Positions 1-5,034 of a stretch of 6,102 bases of DNA are shown here, one piece after another. The stretch's first letter is position 1; each line of letters opens with the position of its first letter. The notes below the pieces were generated by a model. It did not search any database and had not been told where the DNA came from. It saw only the letters and a list, made by a program, of their open reading frames with translations. The stretch covers positions 1 through 6,102 of the forward strand of contig CAMUFS010000197.1 in the NCBI GenBank assembly GCA_947088195.1, in the 5' to 3' direction. This DNA is from an uncultured Clostridia bacterium. Lineage in GTDB: Bacteria > Bacillota > Clostridia > Lachnospirales > Lachnospiraceae. The position numbers and the translations under genes are program-made.

Positions 1-271
1 GCTGTGCTGGAATGTGATTCTTCCATTTTTTATATAGAAACAGCAAAAGAATAATCGAGAGAAGGATAGATATTATTTCTAAATGTGACAATTATAGCAT
101 ATATTCCATAAATAACGAATTTGGACTGCCCCAAAATAGCAGAATCAAATTATTGGTATCCTCAAGGAATCTATTGAAAAACGTCGGCGCATAATTCGCA
201 AGCTCATTATGCGCCGACGTTTTTCAATAGGTTCCAGAGGGCTATAGGCAATTCTTTGGGCTACTTTCTTG
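1..271. repeat. Repeat unit copy 1 (uninterrupted)
   Basis: This non-coding unit shares three ordered blocks with the sequence from 272 to 1392. The start block at 1-30 (gctgtgctggaatgtgatt...) recurs at 272-300. The middle block at about 63-120 (atttctaaatg, then ccataaataac) recurs at about 463-517. The block at about 121-194 (aaaatagcagaa...tattggtatcctcaagga) recurs at about 1220-1291. Even the end (ctttcttg near 264-271) matches the end of copy 2 (1384-1391). The order and orientation are the same, so this is a tandem duplication that has since diverged. The unit may begin before the window. I see no gene in it: short minus-strand frames run straight through the palindrome and repeat blocks. 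It matters chiefly because it preserves the junction that is interrupted in copy 2. Confidence 0.75.
161..240. repeat. Long palindrome / hairpin in repeat copy 1
   Basis: The arms 171-194 and 207-230 are perfectly complementary over 24 bp (left arm begins CTATTGAAAAACGTCGGCGC) around a 12-nt loop at 195-206. Pairing continues imperfectly outward: GGAAT at 166-170 faces GTTCC at 231-235, and CCTC faces GAGG beyond that. No T-run follows on either side, so this is not a standard intrinsic terminator. It resembles the palindromic core of a dispersed intergenic repeat (REP/MITE-like). The related copy at 1239-1379 keeps the left arm sequence. Confidence 0.85.
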
Positions 272-508
272 GCTGTGCTGGAATGTGATTTTTCCTTTTT
301 ACTTTGAAAGTTCACTGCTCCGTTGGTGAACTGCGCGAAAATGGGAGGGGGCGCGCGAAGCGGCATCTTCCACTCCCGTTTTCTGTGCATCCCCCGGAGG
401 GTTCAAAGGAAACCCCCTTTCATTTATGGTGGTGCCAAAAGCTCGGCATGGAGGTTTATTTAGGATACTATTTCTAAAATGTAACAATTACAGTATAGGT
501 TCCATAAA

Positions 509-517
509 TAACAATTT
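509..517. repeat. Target-site duplication, left copy
   Basis: TAACAATTT lies immediately outside the left inverted repeat and is repeated exactly at 1212-1220 outside the right one. The repeat-unit paralogue at 113-121 has only one, slightly diverged copy of this site (TAACGAATTT). This is what a duplication made on insertion would leave. Confidence 0.75.
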
Positions 518-518
518 G

Positions 519-539
519 TCCCTTTTACTTTAAGTGTTG
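519..539 (+). repeat. Left terminal inverted repeat
   Basis: 21 bp, beginning TCCCTTTTAC and ending TTAAGTGTTG, complementary at 20 of 21 positions to 1191-1211. The base just outside, G518, is either the terminal base of the element or a diverged target base. Confidence 0.8.
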
Positions 540-576
540 TCGGAATATGCCTTTGGCGATTTCGATAGATTGCAGA

Positions 577-606
577 TTGAAACACAGAGCTGGCTTATGA
601 TATGAT
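577..606 (+). promoter_or_regulatory. Candidate promoter for the passenger gene
   Basis: TTGAAA at 577-582 and TATGAT at 601-606, with an 18-bp spacer, match sigma-A consensus at 5 of 6 and 5 of 6 positions. They lie about 40 bp upstream of the TTG start at 645 and inside the mobile cassette, so the cassette would carry its own promoter. This is a consensus match only. Confidence 0.45.
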
Positions 607-619
607 TAGACTGACAAAT

Positions 620-644
620 CGATATCTGTTAGGGGTGAATATCG
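620..644 (+). promoter_or_regulatory. Hairpin presenting the Shine-Dalgarno sequence of the small gene
   Basis: CGATAT (620-625) and ATATCG (639-644) are complementary and enclose a 13-nt loop containing the ribosome binding site AGGGGTG (631-637). The stem ends directly at the TTG start codon (645). The binding site and its 7-nt spacing support TTG as the true start. Whether a 6-bp AU-rich stem affects translation is not known. Confidence 0.45.
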
Positions 645-935
645 TTGGATAAAGCACGAATTTATATTGATTTTAATGAAATGGTAAGCGAAGATGTTTA
701 TCTGCTGTCAACAGATGATATAAAAAACGATTCATTTGGAAATCCAGTTGCTTTTTATGAAGGGATGCATATCAGCATATATTCAGACGACAGTGATGAC
801 GCTGGAAGAACCGATAACCTTATTGGAGAAGCCGTCGCAGTGAAGATTGATTTAGACAAATACCCGAATTGGCGAAAGGTTAAGTGGTGTTGCCGGGTTG
901 ATATGGATAGTTTGATGCACGAATCTGATTTATAG
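645..935 (+). CDS. Hypothetical protein, 96 aa, cassette passenger
   Basis: I do not recognise a named family with certainty. The 96-residue product is small, acidic and soluble-looking, with no signal peptide or membrane segment. Notable stretches are an N-terminal KARIYIDFNEMV, a central YEGMHISIYSDDSDD acidic stretch, and a C-terminal VKWCCRVDMDSLMHESDL with a Cys-Cys pair. The pattern of short strands suggests a small compact beta-rich domain, but that is inference. The start is TTG, chosen because AGGGGTG lies 7 nt upstream and the conserved-looking region begins at once. The gene sits alone inside the TIR-bounded cassette (518-1211) with a plausible promoter of its own, which makes it the likely passenger gene. 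Small orphan proteins of this kind can be immunity, antitoxin or regulatory proteins, but nothing here proves any of these. The coding status looks sound because the frame uses ordinary codons and has a good ribosome binding site. Confidence 0.75.
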   Translation: MDKARIYIDFNEMVSEDVYLLSTDDIKNDSFGNPVAFYEGMHISIYSDDSDDAGRTDNLIGEAVAVKIDLDKYPNWRKVKWCCRVDMDSLMHESDL

Positions 936-1190
936 TAATAGAAAACTAGATTGCAGTTTATCGGACATCTCTTCCTTATGGAACGTTGCCTATTTTGGTG
1001 CCTTAACGAAAAGCTTAAAGAATGGCATAGGAACCACCCAAATCTGAAAAGGGAGGGGAATTATCTCTGGCGGCTTTTATGCTTAAGGCAAAACCTTGGT
1101 ATATTTAGGAGTAGATTAAAAATCAGCAATAGGCTAGAGTTATGCTTCCGTTAGGCACATTGACGAATGATTTGAAAAATAGGCATATAG
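936..1190 (+). other. Cassette 3' part without a supported gene
   Basis: A 67-codon TTG-started frame crosses 951-1154 (product rich in Leu, Arg, Trp and Cys), but no Shine-Dalgarno sequence precedes it. A different frame reads sensibly only over a short stretch (EKGGELSLAAFMLKAKPWYI, about 1038-1099). No frame stays convincing for the whole interval. It may be decayed coding sequence or structural DNA of the cassette. I found no terminator hairpin with a T-run after the 96-aa gene. Confidence 0.35.
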
Positions 1191-1211
1191 CAACACTTAA
1201 GGTAAAAGGGA
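1191..1211 (-). repeat. Right terminal inverted repeat
   Basis: Reads CAACACTTAAGGTAAAAGGG plus A on the plus strand. Its reverse complement equals the left terminal repeat (519-539) except for one base (C for T in the middle). Confidence 0.8.
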
Positions 1212-1220
1212 TAACAATTT
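1212..1220. repeat. Target-site duplication, right copy
   Basis: TAACAATTT, identical to 509-517, sits directly outside the right terminal inverted repeat. After it the sequence of the interrupted repeat unit resumes (tggattactg...aaaatagcag). Confidence 0.75.
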
Positions 1221-1238
1221 TGGATTACTGAAAAAATA

Positions 1239-1379
1239 GCAGAACCAAAGTATTGGTATCCTCAAGGAACCTATTGAAAAACGTCGGCGCTTAATGAGGT
1301 TTTGCACGAATTTAGCGTCCGCTACGTTTTTCACTAAGCGGGAGCGGGGTGACGGAGGATACCAATGCTTTGGTTCTGC
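1239..1379. repeat. Large imperfect palindrome in repeat copy 2
   Basis: The outer arms 1239-1263 and 1355-1379 pair over 25 bp (left arm GCAGAACCAAAG then ATTGGTATCCTC), and the single T/G difference can still pair as G-U in RNA. An inner pair, TGAAAAACGT (1275-1284) with ACGTTTTTCA (1324-1333), continues with CGCT (1288-1291) and AGCG (1314-1317) around a loop. The left half is nearly the same as the palindrome at 139-194 in copy 1, but the right half differs, so the two palindromes have evolved separately. There is no T-run, so it is not a typical terminator. Confidence 0.75.
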
Positions 1380-1431
1380 GGACCTTTCTTGAAAATGTCA
1401 ATATCTTTCTATATGTTTTTGACCAACGGAC

Positions 1432-1446
1432 ATTTGTAATACAAAT
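1432..1446. promoter_or_regulatory. 15-bp inverted repeat, candidate operator
   Basis: ATTTGTA and TACAAAT flank a single A, making a perfect dyad about 85 bp upstream of the consensus -35 box. A dimeric regulator could bind here. It lies in AT-rich DNA (1393-1530 has no gene), where such dyads arise by chance more often, so confidence is low. Confidence 0.3.
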
Positions 1447-1529
1447 AATGTTATTGTATATTTTTAACAAAAAAATAAAATATTTATATTAAAATATATA
1501 TAATTTGACAATTAAATGGGTGAAAGATA

Positions 1530-1558
1530 TTGACAAATATTATGCATATTGTTATAAT
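1530..1558 (+). promoter_or_regulatory. Consensus sigma-A promoter of the PTS gene
   Basis: TTGACA (1530-1535), a 17-bp spacer and TATAAT (1553-1558) match consensus at all 12 positions. Transcription should start near 1565. A second TTGACA lies 25 bp upstream (1505-1510) without a good -10 at the right distance. The promoter is 240 bp upstream of the PTS start, so the transcript has a long leader that contains a terminator. Confidence 0.85.
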
Positions 1559-1619
1559 CAAGATAACAAAAAACAGATTGCAGAATCGTCTGAATTGATA
1601 CAGAAAAAGGAGCAGGAGG

Positions 1620-1683
1620 ACCAGATTTTATAAGTTGGATGTGATGTTTCATTTATAAAATCTGGTTTTGTTATTTGTTTTTC
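1620..1683 (+). terminator. Intrinsic terminator in the PTS leader (probable attenuator)
   Basis: ACCAGATTTTATAA (1620-1633) pairs perfectly with TTATAAAATCTGGT (1653-1666) around a 19-nt loop. A T-rich run follows (tttgttatttgtttttcttg, 1667-1683). It lies about 55 nt after the predicted transcription start and about 120 nt before the PTS start. A terminator between a strong promoter and a PTS gene is typical of control by antitermination (BglG/LicT/GlcT-type proteins are the known example). I could not identify a recognisable RAT antiterminator site overlapping it, so the mechanism is open. Confidence 0.75.
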
Positions 1684-1721
1684 TTGTATCATGGGAGGGA
1701 GAGGATGGGAATGGTAATTTG

Positions 1722-1736
1722 TGTGTAAAATACACA
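1722..1736. promoter_or_regulatory. Inverted repeat TGTGTA-AAA-TACACA in the PTS leader
   Basis: Two 6-bp arms form a perfect dyad about 65 bp upstream of the PTS start codon, downstream of the leader terminator. It could be an operator acting as a roadblock or a small RNA hairpin. A second weak hairpin (GTTCTG 1749-1754 with CAGAAC 1764-1769) follows. No regulator gene is in the window to link to it. Confidence 0.3.
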
Positions 1737-1799
1737 GCGATGATTTTGGTTCTGTGGCTAGGGCAGAACAGACAATAAAAAATGAGGAGGGAAATAGTT

Positions 1800-3266
1800 A
1801 TGAAGTATTTACAAAAATTGGGCAAGGCTTTGATGCTTCCAGTAGCGTGTCTTCCTATTTGTGGTATTTTGATGGGAATTGGATATTTTCTGTGTCCTGA
1901 AACTATGCAGGGTGGTGATGTTACTGGCTTTTTAGGAAAGCTTGGATTCTTTTTGGTAAAGGCAGGCGGTGCACTGATCGATAATATGGCACTTTTGTTT
2001 GTTATCGGTGTAGGTGTAGGTATGTCAGATGACCATGAAGGTACAGCAGGTCTTGCAGCATTTGCTTCTTGGCTTATGATCACGAAGCTTTTGTCTACTG
2101 GTACAGTTACCGTGATAATGCCTTCCATAGCAGAAAATGCAAAAAAAGTACTTGCTTTTGATAAGATTGAGAACCCATTTATCGGTATTATCGCTGGTAT
2201 TATTGGAGCGACTTGTTACAATCGTTTTAAAAATACAAAGCTCCCAGATTGGCTTTCATTTTTCAGTGGCAAGCGGTGCGTTGCGATTGTTTCCGGTGTA
2301 GTTTCCATAGTAGCTGCAGCAATTTTGCTTTTTGTATGGCCTATCGTGTTTGGCGTGTTGATCGCTGTAGGAGAAGGAATTGTTGGACTTGGACCGATAG
2401 GAGCAGGAATCTATGTATTCTTGAACAGATTGTTAATTCCAACAGGATTGCACCATGCATTGAACAATGTATTTTGGTTTGATACCATTGGACTTGGAGA
2501 CTTAAAGTACTTCTGGGCAGGACAGACGAGCGCAGATGTTACATGGAGCCTTGGAATGTATATGTCAGGCTTCTTCCCATGTATGATGTTTGGTGTAGCA
2601 GGAGCAGCTTTGGCTATGGTTCACACAGCAAAAGAAGGAAAGAAAAAGAATGCGATCGGTTTGGTAGCTTCTGCAGCATTATGTGCATTTATCTGCGGTG
2701 TTACAGAGCCGTTCGAGTTTGGATTTATGTTCCTTGCACCAGCTCTCTATGTAGTATATGCATTGTTATATGGTATTTTTACAGTAATTACAACGTTGGT
2801 TGGCTTTAGAGCAGGCTTTAGTTTTTCAGCGGGCGCTACGGACTTATTGTTCTCTGCACCGCTTCCAGCAGCACAGAATACATGGATGATACTTCCTCTT
2901 GGAGCGGCAGCGTTTATCGTATTCTACTTAGTATTCCGTTTTGCCATTGTCAAATTTGATTTAAAGACACCCGGAAGAGAAGATGATGATGTGGAAACTG
3001 AGAAGAAAGCAACTCTTGCCAACAATAACTTTACTGAAGTAGCAGCGATAATTCTGGAAGGACTTGGCGGAAGAGGAAATATCACTTCTCTTGATAACTG
3101 TATTACAAGGCTTCGTATGGAAATTAAGGATTATACCTTGGTTGATGAGGCAAAGATTAAATCAGCGGGAGTGGCAGGTATTATAAGACCAAGTAAAAAT
3201 GCGGTTCAGGTAATCGTTGGAACAAAGGTTCAGTTTGTAGCGGATGAAATGAAGAAAATGTTATAG
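1800..3266 (+). CDS. PTS sugar permease EIICB, glucose/GlcNAc class
   Basis: Membrane permease of the phosphoenolpyruvate phosphotransferase system: it imports a sugar and phosphorylates it on entry. The 488 residues begin with the class-typical MKYLQKLGKALMLPVACLP. An EIIC membrane domain (about 1-390) has many hydrophobic helices and the conserved motifs LLIPTGLHHALNN (His218/His219) and GVTEPFEF (300-307, Glu303), then FSFSAGATD and a closing KFDLKTPGRE. A linker leads to an EIIB domain (about 405-488) with the phosphorylatable cysteine in LDNCITRLR (Cys434). The motif set is closest to NagE-type N-acetylglucosamine permeases as I remember them, but glucose, glucosamine or a related sugar is possible. 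There is no EIIA domain, so a separate EIIA must serve it. ATG 1800 is chosen because AGGAGG (1785-1790) sits 9 nt upstream. The in-frame ATG at 1782 has no binding site and would translate the Shine-Dalgarno itself. Expression is probably governed by the promoter and leader terminator upstream. Confidence 0.9.
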   Translation: MKYLQKLGKALMLPVACLPICGILMGIGYFLCPETMQGGDVTGFLGKLGFFLVKAGGALIDNMALLFVIGVGVGMSDDHEGTAGLAAFASWLMITKLLSTGTVTVIMPSIAENAKKVLAFDKIENPFIGIIAGIIGATCYNRFKNTKLPDWLSFFSGKRCVAIVSGVVSIVAAAILLFVWPIVFGVLIAVGEGIVGLGPIGAGIYVFLNRLLIPTGLHHALNNVFWFDTIGLGDLKYFWAGQTSADVTWSLGMYMSGFFPCMMFGVAGAALAMVHTAKEGKKKNAIGLVASAALCAFICGVTEPFEFGFMFLAPALYVVYALLYGIFTVITTLVGFRAGFSFSAGATDLLFSAPLPAAQNTWMILPLGAAAFIVFYLVFRFAIVKFDLKTPGREDDDVETEKKATLANNNFTEVAAIILEGLGGRGNITSLDNCITRLRMEIKDYTLVDEAKIKSAGVAGIIRPSKNAVQVIVGTKVQFVADEMKKML

Positions 3267-3304
3267 GCATTATGTGTATTATAATAATGTTAAATTCCTA
3301 GCAG

Positions 3305-3328
3305 AGCGGAGATCCGCGGATCTCCGCT
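3305..3328. terminator. 24-bp perfect palindrome after the PTS gene
   Basis: AGCGGAGATCCG and its exact complement CGGATCTCCGCT form a GC-rich dyad with no spacer, 38 bp past the PTS stop codon. The position suggests a transcription terminator, but only a weak run (aaatttatat) follows it, not a strong T-tract. Some read-through into glpK is therefore plausible. A protein-binding site is the alternative. Confidence 0.5.
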
Positions 3329-3422
3329 AAATTTATATACACACAAAGAAGCTGATAAATGGAATGACAAAGAATTATAATCATATTCTGGCTTTATTCT
3401 TCTGGTAAGTCAAGAATGGTTA

Positions 3423-3431
3423 TGGTATACT
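3423..3431 (+). promoter_or_regulatory. Candidate extended -10 promoter for glpK
   Basis: TGG followed by TATACT (3426-3431) fits an extended -10 element about 40 bp before the glpK start. The -35 at the expected place (tggtaa, 3403-3408) is poor. A second possible -10, TATAAT at 3376-3381, also has a poor -35 (tgataa). Either could drive glpK separately from the PTS gene. Confidence 0.35.
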
Positions 3432-3471
3432 TTTTTAGAAAGTATTGATAAGTAGAGAGGGAGGGTGTTCG

Positions 3472-4971
3472 ATGAGAAAATATGTGATGGCAATGGATGC
3501 AGGGACCACCAGCAACCGTTGCATTTTGTTTAATAAGGAAGGAAAGATTGTAAGTGTTGCGCAGAAGGAATTTACTCAGCACTTTCCGCAGCCGGGCTGG
3601 GTGGAACACAATGCAGGAGAAATATGGTCCACGCAGCTTGGCGTTGCGGTGGAGGCTATGCAAAAGATTTTTGTGGAACCAGAAGACATCGCGGCGATTG
3701 GGATTGCAAATCAGAGAGAGACAACGATCGTCTGGGATAAGCATACAGGGGAACCCATTTGCCCGGCGATTGTATGGCAGTGCAGAAGGACAGCAGCTAT
3801 GTGTGACCGGTTAAAGGAGCAGGGACTTACAGAGCTGTTTCGCAAAAAGACAGGATTGATTATCGATGCTTATTTTTCTGCCACAAAGCTTCAATGGATT
3901 CTTGAAAATGTAGAAGGTGCAAGAGAGCGTGCGGAGAATGGAGAGCTTTTATTTGGAACGGTGGATACATGGATTATCTGGAAGCTGACAAAGGGCAGGG
4001 TGCATGTCACAGATTATTCAAACGCTTCCCGCACTATGTTGTTTAATATACATACTTTGACATGGGATCAAGAGATATTGGCACTTCTTGGGATTCCAGA
4101 AGGTATGCTCCCTGAGGTCAAGCCTTCTAGCTGCATCTATGGAGAGACCGATCCGGTGTATTTTGGCAAGCCTATTCCGATTGGGGCGGCAGCGGGAGAT
4201 CAGCAGGCAGCATTGTTTGGGCAGACATGCTTTCAGGCAGGCGAGGCAAAAAATACTTATGGAACAGGTGGTTTTCTTCTTATGAATACTGGGGAAAAGC
4301 CAGTTAGCTCTAAGCATGGACTTTTGACGACGATAGCGTGGGGAATGGATGGGGAAGTCAATTATGCACTGGAAGGGTCTATTTTTGTGGCGGGAGCAGC
4401 GATACAATGGCTTCGAGATGAGCTTGGGCTGATTCGCACGGCGGCTGAGACAGAGGAGCTTGCAAGGAAGGTAAAGGATACCAATGGATGTTATGTGGTA
4501 CCAGCATTTACAGGTCTGGGCGCACCGTATTGGGACGCTTATGCTAGAGGCTGTATTGTGGGACTTACAAGGGGAGTAAATAGGAATCATATTGTCCGTG
4601 CTACGTTGGAATCCATTGCCTATCAGGTGAATGATGTGCTTCAGGTTATGGAGGAGGATTCTGGCATTGAGCTTTCGAGCTTAAAAGTGGACGGTGGCGC
4701 GAGTGCAAATAATTTTTTGTTGCAGGTGCAGGCAGATATGATAGATGCTCCGGTCAAGCGCCCAGATTGCATAGAGACAACTGCCATTGGCGCCGCATAT
4801 CTGGCGGGGCTTGCGGTGGGATATTGGAAGAGCAAAGAGGAGGTTCTGGATAATTGGAAAATCAATCAAATCTTTGAACCTCAAATTACAAAGCAGGAGA
4901 GAAAAGAAAGGGAAGCTGGCTGGAAAAAGGCAGTTGCTTGTTCTTTTGGATGGAATGAAGACGAGGAGTAG
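3472..4971 (+). CDS. glpK: Glycerol kinase
   Basis: Cytoplasmic FGGY-family kinase that converts glycerol and ATP to sn-glycerol 3-phosphate. The 499 residues are full length (about 500 is usual). The phosphate loop DAGTTSNR (9-16) opens the protein. Glycerol-site residues expected from E. coli GlpK are present: Arg82-Glu83 in ANQRETT, Trp102 in VWQCRRT, Tyr134 in AYFSATK, and Asp243-Gln244 in GDQQAALFG. NTYGTGGF, FTGLGAPYWD and VDGGASANNF complete the ATP domain signatures. ATG 3472 is used because GAGGGAGGG ends 6 nt upstream. An in-frame TTG at 3445 would translate that site. The loop before GDQQ reads DPVYFGKPIP (about 227-236). It lacks both the GGTR-type fructose-1,6-bisphosphate loop of E. 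coli GlpK and a histidine where HPr phosphorylates some Gram-positive enzymes, judged by my remembered alignments. No glpF or glpD is in the window. The 63-bp gap to the next gene suggests co-transcription with the GH28 gene. Confidence 0.95.
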   Translation: MRKYVMAMDAGTTSNRCILFNKEGKIVSVAQKEFTQHFPQPGWVEHNAGEIWSTQLGVAVEAMQKIFVEPEDIAAIGIANQRETTIVWDKHTGEPICPAIVWQCRRTAAMCDRLKEQGLTELFRKKTGLIIDAYFSATKLQWILENVEGARERAENGELLFGTVDTWIIWKLTKGRVHVTDYSNASRTMLFNIHTLTWDQEILALLGIPEGMLPEVKPSSCIYGETDPVYFGKPIPIGAAAGDQQAALFGQTCFQAGEAKNTYGTGGFLLMNTGEKPVSSKHGLLTTIAWGMDGEVNYALEGSIFVAGAAIQWLRDELGLIRTAAETEELARKVKDTNGCYVVPAFTGLGAPYWDAYARGCIVGLTRGVNRNHIVRATLESIAYQVNDVLQVMEEDSGIELSSLKVDGGASANNFLLQVQADMIDAPVKRPDCIETTAIGAAYLAGLAVGYWKSKEEVLDNWKINQIFEPQITKQERKEREAGWKKAVACSFGWNEDEE

Positions 4972-5020
4972 GGTAGAATGATTAAGAATATATTAAAGAA
5001 TAAGCTGCTTGTGCAGCCAG

Positions 5021-5027
5021 AAGGAGG
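5021..5027 (+). promoter_or_regulatory. Ribosome binding site that decides the GH28 start
   Basis: AAGGAGG lies 7 nt before ATG 5035, an ideal spacing. This favours 5035 over the in-frame ATG at 4978, which would add 19 residues (MIKNILKNKL...) and has only GAGGAG at the end of glpK as a possible binding site. A small hairpin (GCTGC 5004-5008 with GCAGC 5013-5017) lies just upstream. Confidence 0.6.
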
Positions 5028-5034
5028 AAGTGCA

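Larger units (their letters stand above)
518..1211. mobile_element. Non-autonomous mobile cassette (694 bp, TIR-bounded, no transposase)
   Basis: The segment is bounded by inverted repeats (519-539 and 1191-1211) that match at 20 of 21 positions. They start TCCCTTTTAC and end TTAAGTGTTG. Further inward ATATGCCT (545-552) matches AGGCATAT (1181-1188) in inverted orientation, with a small gap. A perfect 9-bp direct repeat, TAACAATTT, flanks it. The repeat unit at 1-271 shows the same locus type without the insert. No transposase frame fits inside. The only convincing gene is the 96-residue protein at 645-935, and 936-1190 holds no supported gene. The anatomy fits a transposase-less cassette mobilised in trans, as known for MITEs and mobile insertion cassettes. 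A 9-bp duplication occurs in several IS families (for example IS4, IS256 and ISLre2), so I do not assign one. Confidence 0.75.
272..1392. repeat. Repeat unit copy 2, interrupted by an insert
   Basis: This is the second copy of the unit described at 1-271. Its parts are 272-517 and 1221-1392, separated by the 694-bp insert and the duplicated 9-bp target. With insert and one target copy removed, ...ccataaataacaattt joins directly to tggatta...aaaatagcagaaccaaag, which aligns with copy 1 (ccataaataacgaatttggact...aaaatagcagaatcaaat). Copy 2 also carries about 120-150 bp between its start and middle blocks (roughly 301-460) that copy 1 lacks. This extra piece is richer in G and C than its surroundings and has small hairpins such as GTTCAC/GTGAAC (310-330) and GGGTT/AACCC (about 399-415). 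Confidence 0.7.

Noticed and set aside
145..487. Minus-strand reading frames of 81 and 62 codons (145-390 and 299-487)
   Set aside because: They overlap each other and run through the repeat start block and, for the first, the perfect hairpin. I saw no ribosome binding site, and the arginine/serine/proline-rich products look like translated repeat DNA.
951..1154. 67-codon TTG-started plus-strand frame in the cassette
   Set aside because: No Shine-Dalgarno sequence, odd composition rich in Leu, Arg, Trp and Cys, and another frame is locally as plausible. I described the interval as having no supported gene.
1..1392. CRISPR array
   Set aside because: Repeats are few, long, unevenly spaced and palindromic with related, not unique, intervening sequence.
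1560..1630. RAT antiterminator, T-box or known metabolite riboswitch in the PTS leader
   Set aside because: The segment is short and I could not match the conserved bases of any of these. Only the terminator hairpin is supported.
1690..1716. Eight-codon leader peptide (ATG at 1691) with two Trp codons between terminator and PTS gene
   Set aside because: No ribosome binding site precedes it, and it lies after the terminator, so it could not act in attenuation there.
1782..1799. Upstream ATG start for the PTS permease
   Set aside because: It would place AGGAGG inside the coding sequence and has no binding site of its own. The start at 1800 gives the family-typical N-terminus.
1649..2128. 159-codon minus-strand frame over the PTS leader and start
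   Set aside because: It is antisense to the clearly recognised EIICB gene and crosses its promoter-leader hairpin. The product has no recognisable motifs.
3445..3471. Upstream TTG start for glycerol kinase
   Set aside because: It would translate the strong GAGGGAGGG binding site. ATG 3472 gives the usual GlpK N-terminus and length.
4978..5034. Upstream ATG start for the GH28 gene
   Set aside because: In frame and possible by coupling to glpK, but AAGGAGG at 5021-5027 points to 5035, and the extra 19 residues are not part of the helix domain. Not fully excluded.
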